NCBI GenBank assembly: GCA_013152205.1
Contig: JAADGV010000053.1
Coordinates: 93,564 to 157,563 of the forward strand
Direction of reading: 5' to 3'
DNA length: 64,000 nucleotides
From: Planctomycetota bacterium
GTDB lineage: Bacteria; Planctomycetota; Planctomycetia; Pirellulales; Lacipirellulaceae
Shown: in pieces, positions 54,824 to 63,967 of the stretch
Numbering within the stretch: the stretch's first letter is position 1
How the letters are laid out: every line of letters begins with the position of its first letter
Made by a program: the position numbers and the translations under genes
Notes under the pieces: generated by a model
Database searches by the model: none
Seen by the model: only the letters and a program-made list of their open reading frames with translations
What the model was told of the DNA's origin: nothing

Positions 54824-56412
54824 TGATCCATCGCCAGCTTCGCAGGATTATTCCCTCGCTAGCGTCCAAAATTCGCGAACGATTCGACGCAGAGAAATGC
54901 AAAGCCGCTGATTTCTCTTCGCTCGATACACTGTCGTGGGGTCGACACTATCTTGCCGAGCATTTCCGCCGGCCGCCATCGCAAATGCACCGTTGGCTTG
55001 GGACGCAATTGGATGGCATTCGGGAGCAGCGAGGAACGAAAATCAACGTGATCGGGCCTCGTGGAGGTGCGAAGTCGACGATTGGCACACTTTGTTATGT
55101 GTTACGCGTGGCCGTTGAAGGATGGGAACCGTACATCTGGATTATTTCGGATACTAAGAATCAGGCTCAAACGCATCTAGAAAACATCAAGAACGAGCTT
55201 GAAGAGAACGAACGGTTGGAGCAAGACTATCCGCGAGCTGCTGGGCGAGGTCCCTGCTGGCGGGCTACGACCTTGCAACTGCGCAACGGAACGGTCATCG
55301 AATCGTTTGGTACAGGACAGCGATTGCGCGGGCGTCGACGGCGTGAGAATCGACCTACGCTCATCGTTTGCGACGACTTGCAGAATGATGGTCATATTGC
55401 TTCGGCGGTGCAACGCGAGTCTAGTCGGCACTGGTTTCATGGCACGTTGCTTAAAGCAGGTACCAAAAGCACGAATATCATCAATTTGGCCACGGCATTG
55501 CATCGGGACGCTTTAGCAATGCAATTGCATCGCACTCCTGGATGGGAGTCGACCATGTTTCGAGCAATTCAGAGCTGGCCAGACAACAAGGAACTGTGGG
55601 CCGAGTGGGAGGAAATTTATTGCGATGTAGAAAGTCCAGTTGCCCGTAGTGTTGCCTACGATTTTTATTGCGCGAACCAAGCAGAAATGGACCGGGGGGC
55701 AGACTTGCTGTGGCCTGAGGAAGAAGATCTTTACACGCTAATGAAAATGCGTGTCGAGGAAGGTCGTACCGCCTTCGAACGAGAAAAGCAAAGCTCGCCG
55801 ATCGACCCAGAACGGTGTGAGTGGCCAGAAGACTATTTTGGCGAGCATATTTGGTTTCAGCAATGGCCAGAACAACTGCAATTCAAAACGCTGGCCCTCG
55901 ATCCGAGCAAAGGCGCGGATGCTCGGCATGGCGATTACTCGGCATTCGTGGTGCTTGGTGTGGATCGCCAGGGAATCCTCTACGTCGAGGCAGACCTTGC
56001 ACGTCGGCCTACGCCCCAGATGGTCGCCGATGGGGTTTCGTTATGCAAACAGCATCGGGTTGATGCTTTTGGTGTCGAGGCCAATCAGTATCAAGACCTT
56101 CTGGCTGGCGAGTTTACGACAGAGTTTACACGGTGTCGCATTCAGCAATCTCCGCCACTAGCGATTCATAACTATGTGAATAAGCAGATGCGAATTCGTC
56201 GGCTGAGGCCTTACTTGTCTCAGCGCCGGTTGCGATTTCTCAAAGGCAGCTCTTCCACTCAATTGTTGGTGGATCAATTGAGAGACTTTCCGCTCGGTGC
56301 TCACGACGATGGGCCGGACGCTTTAGAGATGGCTTTACGTTTAGCGGAGGAATTTAATCAGCAAGGAATCATTGATGATGGACTGGGTAGCCGGATTCCT
56401 GTCGGTGACTAA
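54820..56412 (+). CDS. Terminase large subunit
   Basis: 530 residues. ATPase half: Walker A GPRGGAKST (79-87) and a Walker B-type LIVCDDLQND. Nuclease half: LALDPSKGADARHGDYSAFVVLGVD with the RNase-H-like Asp residues, and later DGPDALEMALRLAE with another acidic pair. It packages phage DNA into proheads. Four-base ATGA overlap with the preceding gene. Confidence 0.93.
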   Translation: MMIHRQLRRIIPSLASKIRERFDAEKCKAADFSSLDTLSWGRHYLAEHFRRPPSQMHRWLGTQLDGIREQRGTKINVIGPRGGAKSTIGTLCYVLRVAVEGWEPYIWIISDTKNQAQTHLENIKNELEENERLEQDYPRAAGRGPCWRATTLQLRNGTVIESFGTGQRLRGRRRRENRPTLIVCDDLQNDGHIASAVQRESSRHWFHGTLLKAGTKSTNIINLATALHRDALAMQLHRTPGWESTMFRAIQSWPDNKELWAEWEEIYCDVESPVARSVAYDFYCANQAEMDRGADLLWPEEEDLYTLMKMRVEEGRTAFEREKQSSPIDPERCEWPEDYFGEHIWFQQWPEQLQFKTLALDPSKGADARHGDYSAFVVLGVDRQGILYVEADLARRPTPQMVADGVSLCKQHRVDAFGVEANQYQDLLAGEFTTEFTRCRIQQSPPLAIHNYVNKQMRIRRLRPYLSQRRLRFLKGSSSTQLLVDQLRDFPLGAHDDGPDALEMALRLAEEFNQQGIIDDGLGSRIPVGD

Positions 56413-56473
56413 CGGGCAGGATCGTGTGGGAGTGCGTATTAGCGAAAGAAGAATTCAACTTTAATGGAGGACG

Positions 56474-57859
56474 ATGGAAATGACCGAGACGATTCATGCC
56501 GATCCTTTGCAACGCCGGCTCAGCGAGGCTTGCGATGCGTTGTGGGATCAATTAGTCGACCCGCGCGAAGCTTACCTCGATAGTGATCGGGTCTGGTGGG
56601 ATGCGGTTTCTGTAAACGGCCAGCCCGCTGGAGGTTTGAGTGTCCCTTTCACCTCGGAGCAACAACTGGCAGACATCCGCCAGCAATCGCGGCATTTGGC
56701 GGCAACCAACGAGTATGCGATCAATGGTATCGAGAACCGGATTAGTTATCTCGTTGGATCGGGGCACAACTATCGAGCTTCCGTTCGCAAAGGAGCAAAC
56801 GCATCTGCGGAAATAGAAAAAGAAGTGCAGCGGGTGCTCGATGATTTTTTGGAGGAAAACCGTTGGCAGGCGCGACAGCAGGAAATCGTTCGGCGTATGG
56901 ATCGGGATGGTGAAGTCTTTCTGCGGTACTTCGTCGATCCCGACGGGCAGACAAGTGTTCGGTTCGTTGAGCCGAATCAAATCCAAACGCCAAAGGAATT
57001 GGCGAACTTCCCTGCTGCAAGTTTTGGGATTCGCACAGAGAAAAATGATGTGGAAACGGTCCTGGGTTATTTCATCGACGGCGAGCCGGTGGATGCCGGT
57101 GCAATACAGCACCGAAAGTTGAATGTTGATGCGAATGTAAAACGTGGGCTACCTTTATACTATCCGGTGCGTAAGAACTTGCGCCGGATCGAAAAGTTGC
57201 TGCGAAATATGAGTGTTGTGGCTGAGATTCAATCGGCCATTGCACTGATTCGCAAGCATCGTGGCGCAACTCGTAGTGGTGTTGAGCAATTCGCAGCCGA
57301 CCAAAGTGTGGCAACGCATTCTGGGAGTCCGACGAAATACCTGTCTCAATACGCCCCGGGAACGATCCTCGACGCGCCAGCCGGTTTGGAGTACGATTTC
57401 CCCGCTGCCGGAATCGACGCAAGCAATTTCGTAACCGTGCTGCAAGCTGAACTTCGAGCGGTTGCTTCTCGATTGGTAATGCCTGAGTTTATGTTTACTT
57501 CTGACGCATCGAATGCGAATTATGCTTCGACACTCGTTGCCGAGGGGCCAGCGATCAAGATGTTCGAGCGGTTGCAGGCGAATTTGAAGAACGATGATTG
57601 CAAAGTGATGTGGCAAGTCGTGAAGAATGCGGCTGCCGCAGGCCGATTGCCTCAAGATATTCGTCAGCTAGTGGATATTCAAATCACTCCGCCATCGTTG
57701 CGGGTGCGAGATCAAAATCGCGAATGCCAAGTCGAGCGTATTGCCTACGAAAAAGGGTTGCTGTCGCCACAAACGTGGAGCCTACGGTTGGGCCTGGACT
57801 ACGATCAAGAGCAAAAGAACATTGCAATGCATAGAGCAGACAGCGTGGCCAGCAGTTAG
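56474..57859 (+). CDS. Phage portal protein
   Basis: 461 residues. Portal features: an N-terminal SDRVWWDAVSVNGQ..., NEYAINGIENRISYLVG, the stem helix and clip regions, and a C-terminal part with RDQNRECQVERIAYEKGLLSPQTWSLRLGLDYDQEQ. GGAGGACG lies just before the ATG (56465-56472). It forms the dodecameric DNA gate at one vertex and sits between terminase and protease as in most tailed phages. Confidence 0.9.
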   Translation: MEMTETIHADPLQRRLSEACDALWDQLVDPREAYLDSDRVWWDAVSVNGQPAGGLSVPFTSEQQLADIRQQSRHLAATNEYAINGIENRISYLVGSGHNYRASVRKGANASAEIEKEVQRVLDDFLEENRWQARQQEIVRRMDRDGEVFLRYFVDPDGQTSVRFVEPNQIQTPKELANFPAASFGIRTEKNDVETVLGYFIDGEPVDAGAIQHRKLNVDANVKRGLPLYYPVRKNLRRIEKLLRNMSVVAEIQSAIALIRKHRGATRSGVEQFAADQSVATHSGSPTKYLSQYAPGTILDAPAGLEYDFPAAGIDASNFVTVLQAELRAVASRLVMPEFMFTSDASNANYASTLVAEGPAIKMFERLQANLKNDDCKVMWQVVKNAAAAGRLPQDIRQLVDIQITPPSLRVRDQNRECQVERIAYEKGLLSPQTWSLRLGLDYDQEQKNIAMHRADSVASS

Positions 57860-57984
57860 CCTCGCTCACGTAGTCAAAGGAACTCTGGGCTAGAACAAGT
57901 TCGTTCCGGTCCATATTGAAAAATCGCTAGTGGCCAAAAATAAGTAATGAAACTGAATGCGAAATTTGTTAGGCTTGTGACATC

Positions 57985-58164
57985 ATGAGAGAAACAAAAC
58001 AGTTCGATAGCAAAGACAAGAACAACCAAGCAAAGACTGAGTTTGACAAGATGATCGAACTGGTTTGTAGTCGAGGGTTTTTCGGTTCAGCGAGTGTTAC
58101 CGTCAACATCCAGGATGGTCGTATTCAGTACACTCGCGTAGCCGTTGACCGCATGATTCGATAG
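57985..58164 (+). CDS. 59-residue DUF2292-like small protein, possible moron
   Basis: MRETKQFDSKDKNNQAKTEF, then DKMIELVCSRGFFGSASVTV and NIQDGRIQYTRVAVDRMIR. The pattern L/IELV-x-RGF-x-G-x-VTVNIQDGRI-x matches small DUF2292-type proteins. It is separated by 125 bases from the portal gene and by a terminator from the protease gene. It therefore looks like an independently transcribed unit set into the structural operon. Function unknown. Confidence 0.65.
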   Translation: MRETKQFDSKDKNNQAKTEFDKMIELVCSRGFFGSASVTVNIQDGRIQYTRVAVDRMIR

Positions 58165-58256
58165 AGAAGTAGACGAAAAAGTACTGACGGCTAACACAAA
58201 AGCCATCAGGGTATCGTACCGAGCTTGTGCCGAAGAGTCGGCCGAGTATCAAGTCG

Positions 58257-58302
58257 AGCCTCGTTTGAGACATTTAATCATGTCTTCAGCGGGGCTTTTT
58301 TT
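58257..58302 (+). terminator. Intrinsic terminator after the 59-residue gene
   Basis: AGCCTCG/CGGGGCT stem around an inner hairpin GACAT...ATGTC, followed by seven T. It ends 39 bases before the protease start. Confidence 0.75.
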
Positions 58303-58340
58303 GTGCCAACATTATTTCTTCAACAAGAGGAAAGGGCAAG

Positions 58341-59327
58341 ATGGCAGAAGCACTGCAAGAGTATGTCGACTCGCGTGGCGTGACCGTTCGGGTTGACCGA
58401 GAACAAGGCGTTTTAAGAGGCGTCAAACTCATCGGTTTGGAATCTCGCAATGGACGTCGATATCGTGAGTCCACTTTGGATCAAGCGACTTCGCTTTATG
58501 AGGAGGCCAAAGTAAATGTTAATCACCCCAAAGACGGTCCGTTATCGCCGAGAGATTACCAGGATCGTTTAGGGGTAATTCGAGGAGTCGAGCTGCGGTC
58601 GGGAGAAGGACTGTTTGGCGATTTGCATTTCAATCCCAAGCATTTACTGGCAGAGCAGTTGGTATGGGATGCTGAGCACAACCCTCGAAATGTGGGGTTT
58701 TCTCACAATGTTTTAGCACGGTTGTCGCGAGAAAGTGAAGTCGCGATTGTCGAAGAGATCACCCGGGTCTTGAGCGTAGATTTAGTGGCCGACCCTGCTA
58801 CTACCCGAGGAATTTTTGAGGATGCTTCTCAGCCGCAAGCAACGGACACCGCGATTTGCACATTACCTCAGTGGGATGCGCTTACGCTGGAAACACTCGA
58901 GTTGCACCGACCCGATCTTTTGAAAGAGATCGAGGCGGCTGAATCCGAGCAACTTCGCTCACAACTGGAAGTATCGCAGTCGCAGGCAAATGCGTTACAG
59001 CGGCGCCAGCGAATTTTTGATTTGCTTCGCGAATATCAATTGCCAATACCTGTTAGCGAGACATCGCCCAAGGAGCAATCGGATGAAGCGGGCGAAATTA
59101 TTAGCCAGGCGTTTTTCGAGACGTTAATGGGGGTGGCAGAAGAGGAGCTTGAAAGTCTGGTCGCAGAGCGAGCTGAGTTAGTACGAAGTGCGACACGTTG
59201 GCGAAACCGTTTTGCCGATGCTCATGGGCCACAATCACGCGAGCAAACGTCGCTGTTTGCTGCACCGATTGCCGAAAGCCCCTCTGCTCAAGAGTTTGCC
59301 AAGACACTCAAAACAATACGTAACTAA
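58341..59327 (+). CDS. Prohead protease-scaffold fusion
   Basis: 328 residues. The first half has protease-like blocks: VNVNHPKDGPLSPRDYQDRLGVIRGV, LFGDLHFNPKHLLAEQLVWDAEHNPRNVGFSHNVLA and EEITRVLSVDLVADPATT. The His and Ser in these blocks are candidates for the catalytic pair. The second half is helical and charged, as in scaffold domains (IEAAESEQLRSQLEVSQSQANALQRRQRIFDLL). Processing and assembly of the capsid are the expected roles. SD AGAGGAAAGGG precedes the ATG. Confidence 0.75.
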   Translation: MAEALQEYVDSRGVTVRVDREQGVLRGVKLIGLESRNGRRYRESTLDQATSLYEEAKVNVNHPKDGPLSPRDYQDRLGVIRGVELRSGEGLFGDLHFNPKHLLAEQLVWDAEHNPRNVGFSHNVLARLSRESEVAIVEEITRVLSVDLVADPATTRGIFEDASQPQATDTAICTLPQWDALTLETLELHRPDLLKEIEAAESEQLRSQLEVSQSQANALQRRQRIFDLLREYQLPIPVSETSPKEQSDEAGEIISQAFFETLMGVAEEELESLVAERAELVRSATRWRNRFADAHGPQSREQTSLFAAPIAESPSAQEFAKTLKTIRN

Positions 59328-59415
59328 TTGTTGGCTTAGCTCTGTTGAGTCGTTGAGAGTTCGAAAGTTTGTAGAAGAAACCTATTTTTAATTTCAAAGT
59401 TGGAGGATGAATTTG

Positions 59416-59889
59416 ATGGCAAGCACAATGCGTTGGCGATATGGCGATACGAGTCCAGTCCTATTGCCAGTAGGCTCGGTCTATCTGGTTGAAATCGGCG
59501 ACTTGATATACATGGAAGTAGACGATGCTCGGCCAGCGTCGGCTATCAGCGATCAAGGAACCCTAGTGGCCAACCAAGAACTATTTCACGACAAGTTTAT
59601 CGGTGTTGCTATGCAGCGTTCTGCAATTGGCGATACTGATTCTATCCGGATTGCGACAAGTGGTGTCTTTGAATTTAGTTGCCAGGCCTCCACATTTGAA
59701 GTGGGTGACTATATCGGTGCTAACGAGGAAGGCACGGGAACGCAACTCCAGGAACAGGGAGTGGCAGGAGTCGCAACAGCAAATCTTGCACTTGGCCGAT
59801 GTGTCAAGCGAGTTCCCTCTGCGAGTACTAGTGTGCTTGTCGACGTCGTCAGTACCGTGGTAAGAGGTGGCCCTCAGGCTGCGGCTTAA
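59416..59889 (+). CDS. Head decoration (capsid cement) protein, DUF2190-like
   Basis: 157 residues. GGAGG at 59402-59406 fits the ATG at 59416 (9-base spacing), not the in-frame ATG at 59407 that touches it. A beta-rich protein with VEIGDLIYMEVDDARPAS, FIGVAMQRSAIGDTDSIRIATSGVFEFSC, FEVGDYIGANEEGTG and LALGRCVKRVPSASTSVLVDVVST. This is the layout of small capsid-stabilising proteins encoded between protease and capsid genes. Confidence 0.78.
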   Translation: MASTMRWRYGDTSPVLLPVGSVYLVEIGDLIYMEVDDARPASAISDQGTLVANQELFHDKFIGVAMQRSAIGDTDSIRIATSGVFEFSCQASTFEVGDYIGANEEGTGTQLQEQGVAGVATANLALGRCVKRVPSASTSVLVDVVSTVVRGGPQAAA

Positions 59890-60029
59890 ACCTCCTACAG
59901 ATGGTTTCAAAATGTCCTTCGAGACAAAACTATCTGTCGCGAAAACCTTTTGAAACAAACTCTAGTTGTTTAGATCAGCAGACATGCCATAGAGCCAAGA
60001 TACAGAAATTAGAAAAGGAGATTGCTTCC

Positions 60030-61190
60030 GTGACACTTAATTATCGCGAACTCAAACGACGTTATGATCTCGATGGTGCGGATCGAACCGTTGATCATCT
60101 TTCGGAGTCTTTGCGAGAAGGGCACCTTTGCCCCGAAGATTTTAGTATCCGCGACCTAGCTGAGACGCTTGTGCCCGAGGGACGCCAATGGGTACGAATG
60201 CTGGACCCACGATCGAGCGGGAATGTCAGCGTAACCGAGGCCACCGATGGCGTTGATGTGACGGCATTCCTCAACATTACAGGCCAAGTCATCTACTCCA
60301 AGATCTTTGACGCTTACGAACAAGAAAATTTTGTGGCGTCGAAGCTTGTGCAGCATATCCCCACTCGGCTGGACGGCGAGAAGATACCGGGCATATCCCG
60401 TATTGCAGACAATATCGACGAAGTCGCACCAGGAATGCCGTATCCGAATCTCGGCTTCGGCGAAGACTACATCGAGACACCTTCGACATCGAAACGAGGG
60501 TTCATTGTGCCGGTGACGAAGGAGGCAATTTTCTTCGATCGAACGCATTTGATTCTCAGTCGCGCAGCCGAAGTTGGCGAAGTGTTGGGTCTCAACAAAG
60601 AGAAGCGGATCCTCGATGTCGTCATCGGAGCAACAAATAACTACAAGAGTAATGGTACTGTCTACAATACCTACTCTCCGTCGACCCCGTGGGGAAACGA
60701 ACTAGTAGGCAATGAATTGGTGGATTGGACCAACGTCGACGCTGCTGAGCAACTTTTTGCTGAAATGTCCGATACCCATACGGGTGAACCCGTTCTGGTA
60801 AGAGGGACCACCGTGCTAGTGATGCCCGCTTATCGCCATGCTGCCCATCGCGTATTCAATGCGGCAGAGATTGCGTACACCGGGGCCAGTTCACCTACGA
60901 CTACTACGGCCTCGAATCCGTTGGGGAATTATCAAGTCAAGGAAAGTCGCCTGGCGTATCGTCGTGTTCTGGCAACAGGTGCTGCTGCTGTTGATGCAAA
61001 GAAATGGTGGTTCATGGGCGATTTCCGCAAGGCATTTGCGTACATGGAAAACTGGCCCATTACCATTACTCAAGCTCCGATCAATAGCGAGGCCGATTTC
61101 AACAGCGATATCGTGCTCCGTTTCAAAGCGAGCGAACGTGGTGCAGCTGCGGTCTTGAACCCACGTTATGTGGTGAAGAGTACCGGTTAG
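60030..61190 (+). CDS. Major capsid protein
   Basis: 386 residues from the GTG at 60030, which has AAGGAG 9 bases before it; the frame opens earlier (59901), but those residues look non-coding. Features of HK97-type capsids of this size are seen: an N-terminal helical arm, FVASKLVQHIPTRLDGEKIPGISRI, an E-loop region, the spine helix DVDAAEQLFAEM-like stretch (NVDAAEQLFAEMSD), and a C-terminal DFRKAFAYMENWPITITQAP followed by DIVLRFKASERGAAAVLNPRYVVKS. Followed by a perfect hairpin. Confidence 0.88.
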   Translation: MTLNYRELKRRYDLDGADRTVDHLSESLREGHLCPEDFSIRDLAETLVPEGRQWVRMLDPRSSGNVSVTEATDGVDVTAFLNITGQVIYSKIFDAYEQENFVASKLVQHIPTRLDGEKIPGISRIADNIDEVAPGMPYPNLGFGEDYIETPSTSKRGFIVPVTKEAIFFDRTHLILSRAAEVGEVLGLNKEKRILDVVIGATNNYKSNGTVYNTYSPSTPWGNELVGNELVDWTNVDAAEQLFAEMSDTHTGEPVLVRGTTVLVMPAYRHAAHRVFNAAEIAYTGASSPTTTTASNPLGNYQVKESRLAYRRVLATGAAAVDAKKWWFMGDFRKAFAYMENWPITITQAPINSEADFNSDIVLRFKASERGAAAVLNPRYVVKSTG

Positions 61191-61226
61191 CGGCTATCAC
61201 TCTGGGTGTGGAGTTGGTGTGGGGAA

Positions 61227-61252
61227 CGCGGCGCAAGCTTGCTTGCGCCGCG
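61227..61252 (+). terminator. Perfect hairpin after the capsid gene
   Basis: CGCGGCGCAAGC-TT-GCTTGCGCCGCG, a 12-base stem with a 2-base loop, 36 bases beyond the stop. No T run; it may limit read-through or protect capsid mRNA. Confidence 0.6.
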
Positions 61253-61311
61253 ATTCTTGCTCTTCGTGTTTCTCAACTCGCCACTACTCTTTTAATAGGA
61301 GGACGAAGTTT

Positions 61312-61797
61312 ATGGCGTCAGGCGATTCCTTATTTTTGTTTGATCCGCTTTCCAATCGACCCCCAGCGACCAATTATGCGTCCGTGGATTTGCGAAACGG
61401 ATTTGTGGTGTTGGACTTTGATGATTCAACAAATGAAACAGCTCAGTTCCTTGCTGTTCTGCCTAGCCACTATGGCGGGGCACAGTTGTTGGCAATCGTG
61501 ACTTGGACTACCACGGCAGCAACTACCAATAACGCAAAACTACGGGTGGAAGTAACCCATCTTGGTGGTGGTGCCAACCTCGACGTGCTACCGACAGTAG
61601 ATGGTAGTGATGAAATTACTGTGACTGCGCCATCTACAAGCGGTCGATTGGTTCTGTCGCAAACCGCGTCGTTTAGTGCTGGTGCCGCAGTTGCCGGGGA
61701 CCTACTGCTTGTGGAACTCACACGGTTGGCAACCGATGCAGGCGACACGTTGGCGAACGATGTCGAAGTGGTATCAATAGAAATTCGCGAGGTCTAA
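61312..61797 (+). CDS. Phage structural protein, beta-rich
   Basis: 161 residues from the ATG at 61312, preceded by AGGAGGACG (SD). The frame upstream of it runs through the hairpin and is not used. FVVLDFDDSTNETAQFLAVLPSHYGGAQLLAIVTWTTTAATTNNAKLRVEVTHLGGG and RLVLSQTASFSAGAAVAGDLLLVELTRL form a beta-sandwich pattern like those of phage tail-associated or fibre-type proteins. Exact role unknown. Confidence 0.68.
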   Translation: MASGDSLFLFDPLSNRPPATNYASVDLRNGFVVLDFDDSTNETAQFLAVLPSHYGGAQLLAIVTWTTTAATTNNAKLRVEVTHLGGGANLDVLPTVDGSDEITVTAPSTSGRLVLSQTASFSAGAAVAGDLLLVELTRLATDAGDTLANDVEVVSIEIREV

Positions 61798-61799
61798 TA

Positions 61800-62573
61800 A
61801 TGGCATTTTCTATTCGTGTCACCAATTTAATTATTAGCACAATGGCGCCAATAGCCGGTTATCCATTTTCGTTAATGGGTTAGTTTCGAGTGCCCGACGT
61901 AAATATCGAATTGTCGCTAATGGGGCTATTGAGTTCCTCTGGTTTGATGCAGTGCAATGTAACGTTTGCAGGCGATACAACCCAAGTTGCGATGGCAAAG
62001 GTAACGAGCAGCGGCCTCAATGCTTCCGCTTCGTCAAGTCCAATGGTCCCAGGAACTTGGCACCATTTGGTGGCTGTTTATGCGTCGGATACTTTGAGGA
62101 CAATTTACCTTGACGGTAGTAATGCTGAAGTGAATACAGATAACATTTCAGCAACGTCGTTGGATTTCTTTTATTTTGGAAACCTTACTGGCAATACACC
62201 TGTCGATCTTGCTGAGGTTTCTGTCGTTCAGACGGAAGTGAGCGCTGAACAGGCGGCCATACTGGCAAGTGGATATCCATTACTATCGGCTCCGTATGCA
62301 GAGCAGGTGGTAGTCTACCGCGATTGCATTCGCCAGTTGAATCGCCCTGGAATAGGCCCCGCATCCACGTTAGCAGTAACGCCAACAGTCATTGATCACC
62401 CACGAATTTTCTCTTCGACCGGCGGTGTCGCTGCAGTCATGCCCCTGAGGTTTAGTGGCCCTTGGCAAACAGAGCAAGCCGAGTTTTACCCGTTGTCGTC
62501 GGGAGTCGGCCAACTCGCAATGGCTGGCGCTGCGTCCAATAATTCGATCCTTTCTGGAGAGGTGATTAGCTGA
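61800..62573 (+). pseudogene. LamG/concanavalin-like phage protein interrupted by an in-frame TAG
   Basis: From the ATG at 61800 (GAGGT 6 bases before it) the frame reads MAFSIRVTN...YPFSLMG, then TAG at 61881-61883, and continues in the same frame with FRVPDVNIELSLMGLLSS to 62573. The LamG pattern YPF-x-L-x-x-W-FRV expects a Trp exactly at the stop (TGG to TAG). Later blocks fit as well: GTWHHLVAVYASDTLRTIYLDGS and VDLAEVSVVQTEVS. It is either a nonsense mutation, a read-through site, or a gene restarted at the GTG at 61890. Neighbouring genes use TAG as their true stop (for example 61188-61190), so the code is not altered. Confidence 0.75.
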
Positions 62574-62971
62574 TGACGGTTGCAAAAGATATTCACGCCG
62601 CAGTGTTTCGCAACGCTACGGCGACATTCATGGCAAGGGTAGAAAACGCCACAGGCCAGGCAATTAACCAAGCATCGATCGCTTCGATTCGTTATTCGGT
62701 TTACGAACTCGAAGTGAGTGACCCCAGCGTACTCACCGCAGTCGCAGGGCACGATCAGGCGACACTTGCTAAGGCAGACGTGGTATTCGATACGCTGCAA
62801 AACGACGCTGTTTGGACGGTCGACGCCGTGGGGTACAACTTTCGGCATGAGTTAGACATTTCGCAAAACGAAGCGTTTTCTAAAGCAGGCGGAGTTTATC
62901 AAGTGCGGTACGAATTAACACCCGTCTCGGGGCAGAAAATTGTCTTTCGCTTTCAATTGAGGTGCATTTAA
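62573..62971 (+). CDS. Phage-module protein, unknown
   Basis: 132 residues; start and previous stop share one base (TGATG). Beta-rich, soluble: AVFRNATATFMARVENATGQAINQASIASIRYSVYELEVS, then VYQVRYELTPVSGQKIVFRFQLRCI, as in small Ig-like or neck proteins. I cannot assign it. Confidence 0.7.
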   Translation: MTVAKDIHAAVFRNATATFMARVENATGQAINQASIASIRYSVYELEVSDPSVLTAVAGHDQATLAKADVVFDTLQNDAVWTVDAVGYNFRHELDISQNEAFSKAGGVYQVRYELTPVSGQKIVFRFQLRCI

Positions 62972-62973
62972 CG

Positions 62974-63192
62974 ATGGCTAATGAAACAGAACAAATAGCG
63001 TCGATTCGTAGTTTGACGCTGACGCAGTTGGAGCAATTGCGAGCCAGTCCTAAGCCGACTTATTCCATTGATGGTCAACAGGTGTCTTGGACTGCCTACG
63101 TCGAATCGTTGCAACGGACCGTGGATTGGTGTGATGCGAAGCTGGCAGATTACGAACCGTTTGAAGTTCAATCTCAAGGGATAACCGGATGA
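62974..63192 (+). CDS. 72-residue phage-module protein
   Basis: The ATG at 62974 has GAGGTG 9-14 bases before it; an in-frame ATG at 62962 inside the previous gene is less likely. Helical with a short beta hairpin (PKPTYSIDGQQVSWTAYVESLQRTVDWCDAKLADYEP). A size common for connector-region helper proteins. It overlaps the next start by four bases (ATGA). Confidence 0.65.
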   Translation: MANETEQIASIRSLTLTQLEQLRASPKPTYSIDGQQVSWTAYVESLQRTVDWCDAKLADYEPFEVQSQGITG

Positions 63193-63833
63193 CGATCGAT
63201 TTCAACGCAGAGGGTGATTTTGAAACCGTAGTTGACGGCACCGAAAGTGTAGTCCTGCGCCGTCGCGATCAATTGCAGAGTGTGACGATTGGGATGGCAC
63301 GGCGTCAAAGTGTGGTTGCCCAAGAGGCCGTGCCGAGTGGTGGGGCAGTTCAGCAAGCAGACACCGTGTGGCACGTGCCGATGCCCGTTGGCGAGTCGGC
63401 TCCTAAATTGGGCGATGTTTTGGTAGACACGCTAGGGAGTCGGTGGACAATCCTCGAAACTCGGGAGTTGCCGACCTTGGGCCGTTGGAAGTGTGACACA
63501 CGCGAGTTGAGCATTGCCTATGGCTGCGTCGATCGAGTGGATATCGAGCGCGCAATTTGGGAAGACAACGGCTCAGGGCCAGAAATCGTGGGTTGGGCGT
63601 ATGCCTTTACGGCACTGCCGGTCAAAATTCAGCCAGAAGAAATGCTTGTGGATGCTACATCAGCGCCGATTGTGGGCGACTCACAGTTCCATATTATTCT
63701 GAGCGAGTCAATTCCGTTGGAGCCCGACGATCGATTTGTGGCCGAGGATGGCACCATCTATACGTTGCAATCGTACGAACAGGCAGAGCGTATCGATGCG
63801 TTACCAATTGCGAAAGTGTTCCGGCAAGTTTGA
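63189..63833 (+). CDS. Probable head-tail connector (stopper/adaptor-like) protein
   Basis: 214 residues. Two related beta units carry GDVLVDTLGSRWTILETRELPTLGRW and DDRFVAEDGTIYTLQSYEQAERID, the kind of repeat seen in head-closure or stopper proteins of tailed phages. Assignment is by pattern and place (after capsid, before tail genes), not by a clear match. ATGA overlap with the preceding gene. Confidence 0.6.
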   Translation: MTIDFNAEGDFETVVDGTESVVLRRRDQLQSVTIGMARRQSVVAQEAVPSGGAVQQADTVWHVPMPVGESAPKLGDVLVDTLGSRWTILETRELPTLGRWKCDTRELSIAYGCVDRVDIERAIWEDNGSGPEIVGWAYAFTALPVKIQPEEMLVDATSAPIVGDSQFHIILSESIPLEPDDRFVAEDGTIYTLQSYEQAERIDALPIAKVFRQV

Positions 63834-63893
63834 TTCAGCCTGTTTTCTCTGGAAACGGTAAATCGTGACCGCAAGAGCATGACTCAACTACTA

Positions 63894-63956
63894 CCGGCTA
63901 GAAGCCGGCAGGTTCGGAAATTTCGTGAGCTTCGGACTAAAGTCCTTCACTCACGA
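63894..63956. repeat. REP-like double hairpin
   Basis: CCGGCTAGAAGCCGG (63894-63908) and CGTGAG...GGACTAAAGTCC...CTCACG (63925-63956) form two hairpins in a row between genes. Such pairs recall the subterminal hairpins of REP/IS200-type elements. Confidence 0.5.
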
Positions 63957-63967
63957 GGAGGTAACCT

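Noticed and set aside
49502..63833. TAG reassigned in the phage-like module
   Set aside because: Portal, ABC-GNAT, capsid and the 59-residue gene all end in TAG at sensible C-termini, so only one internal TAG needs explaining.
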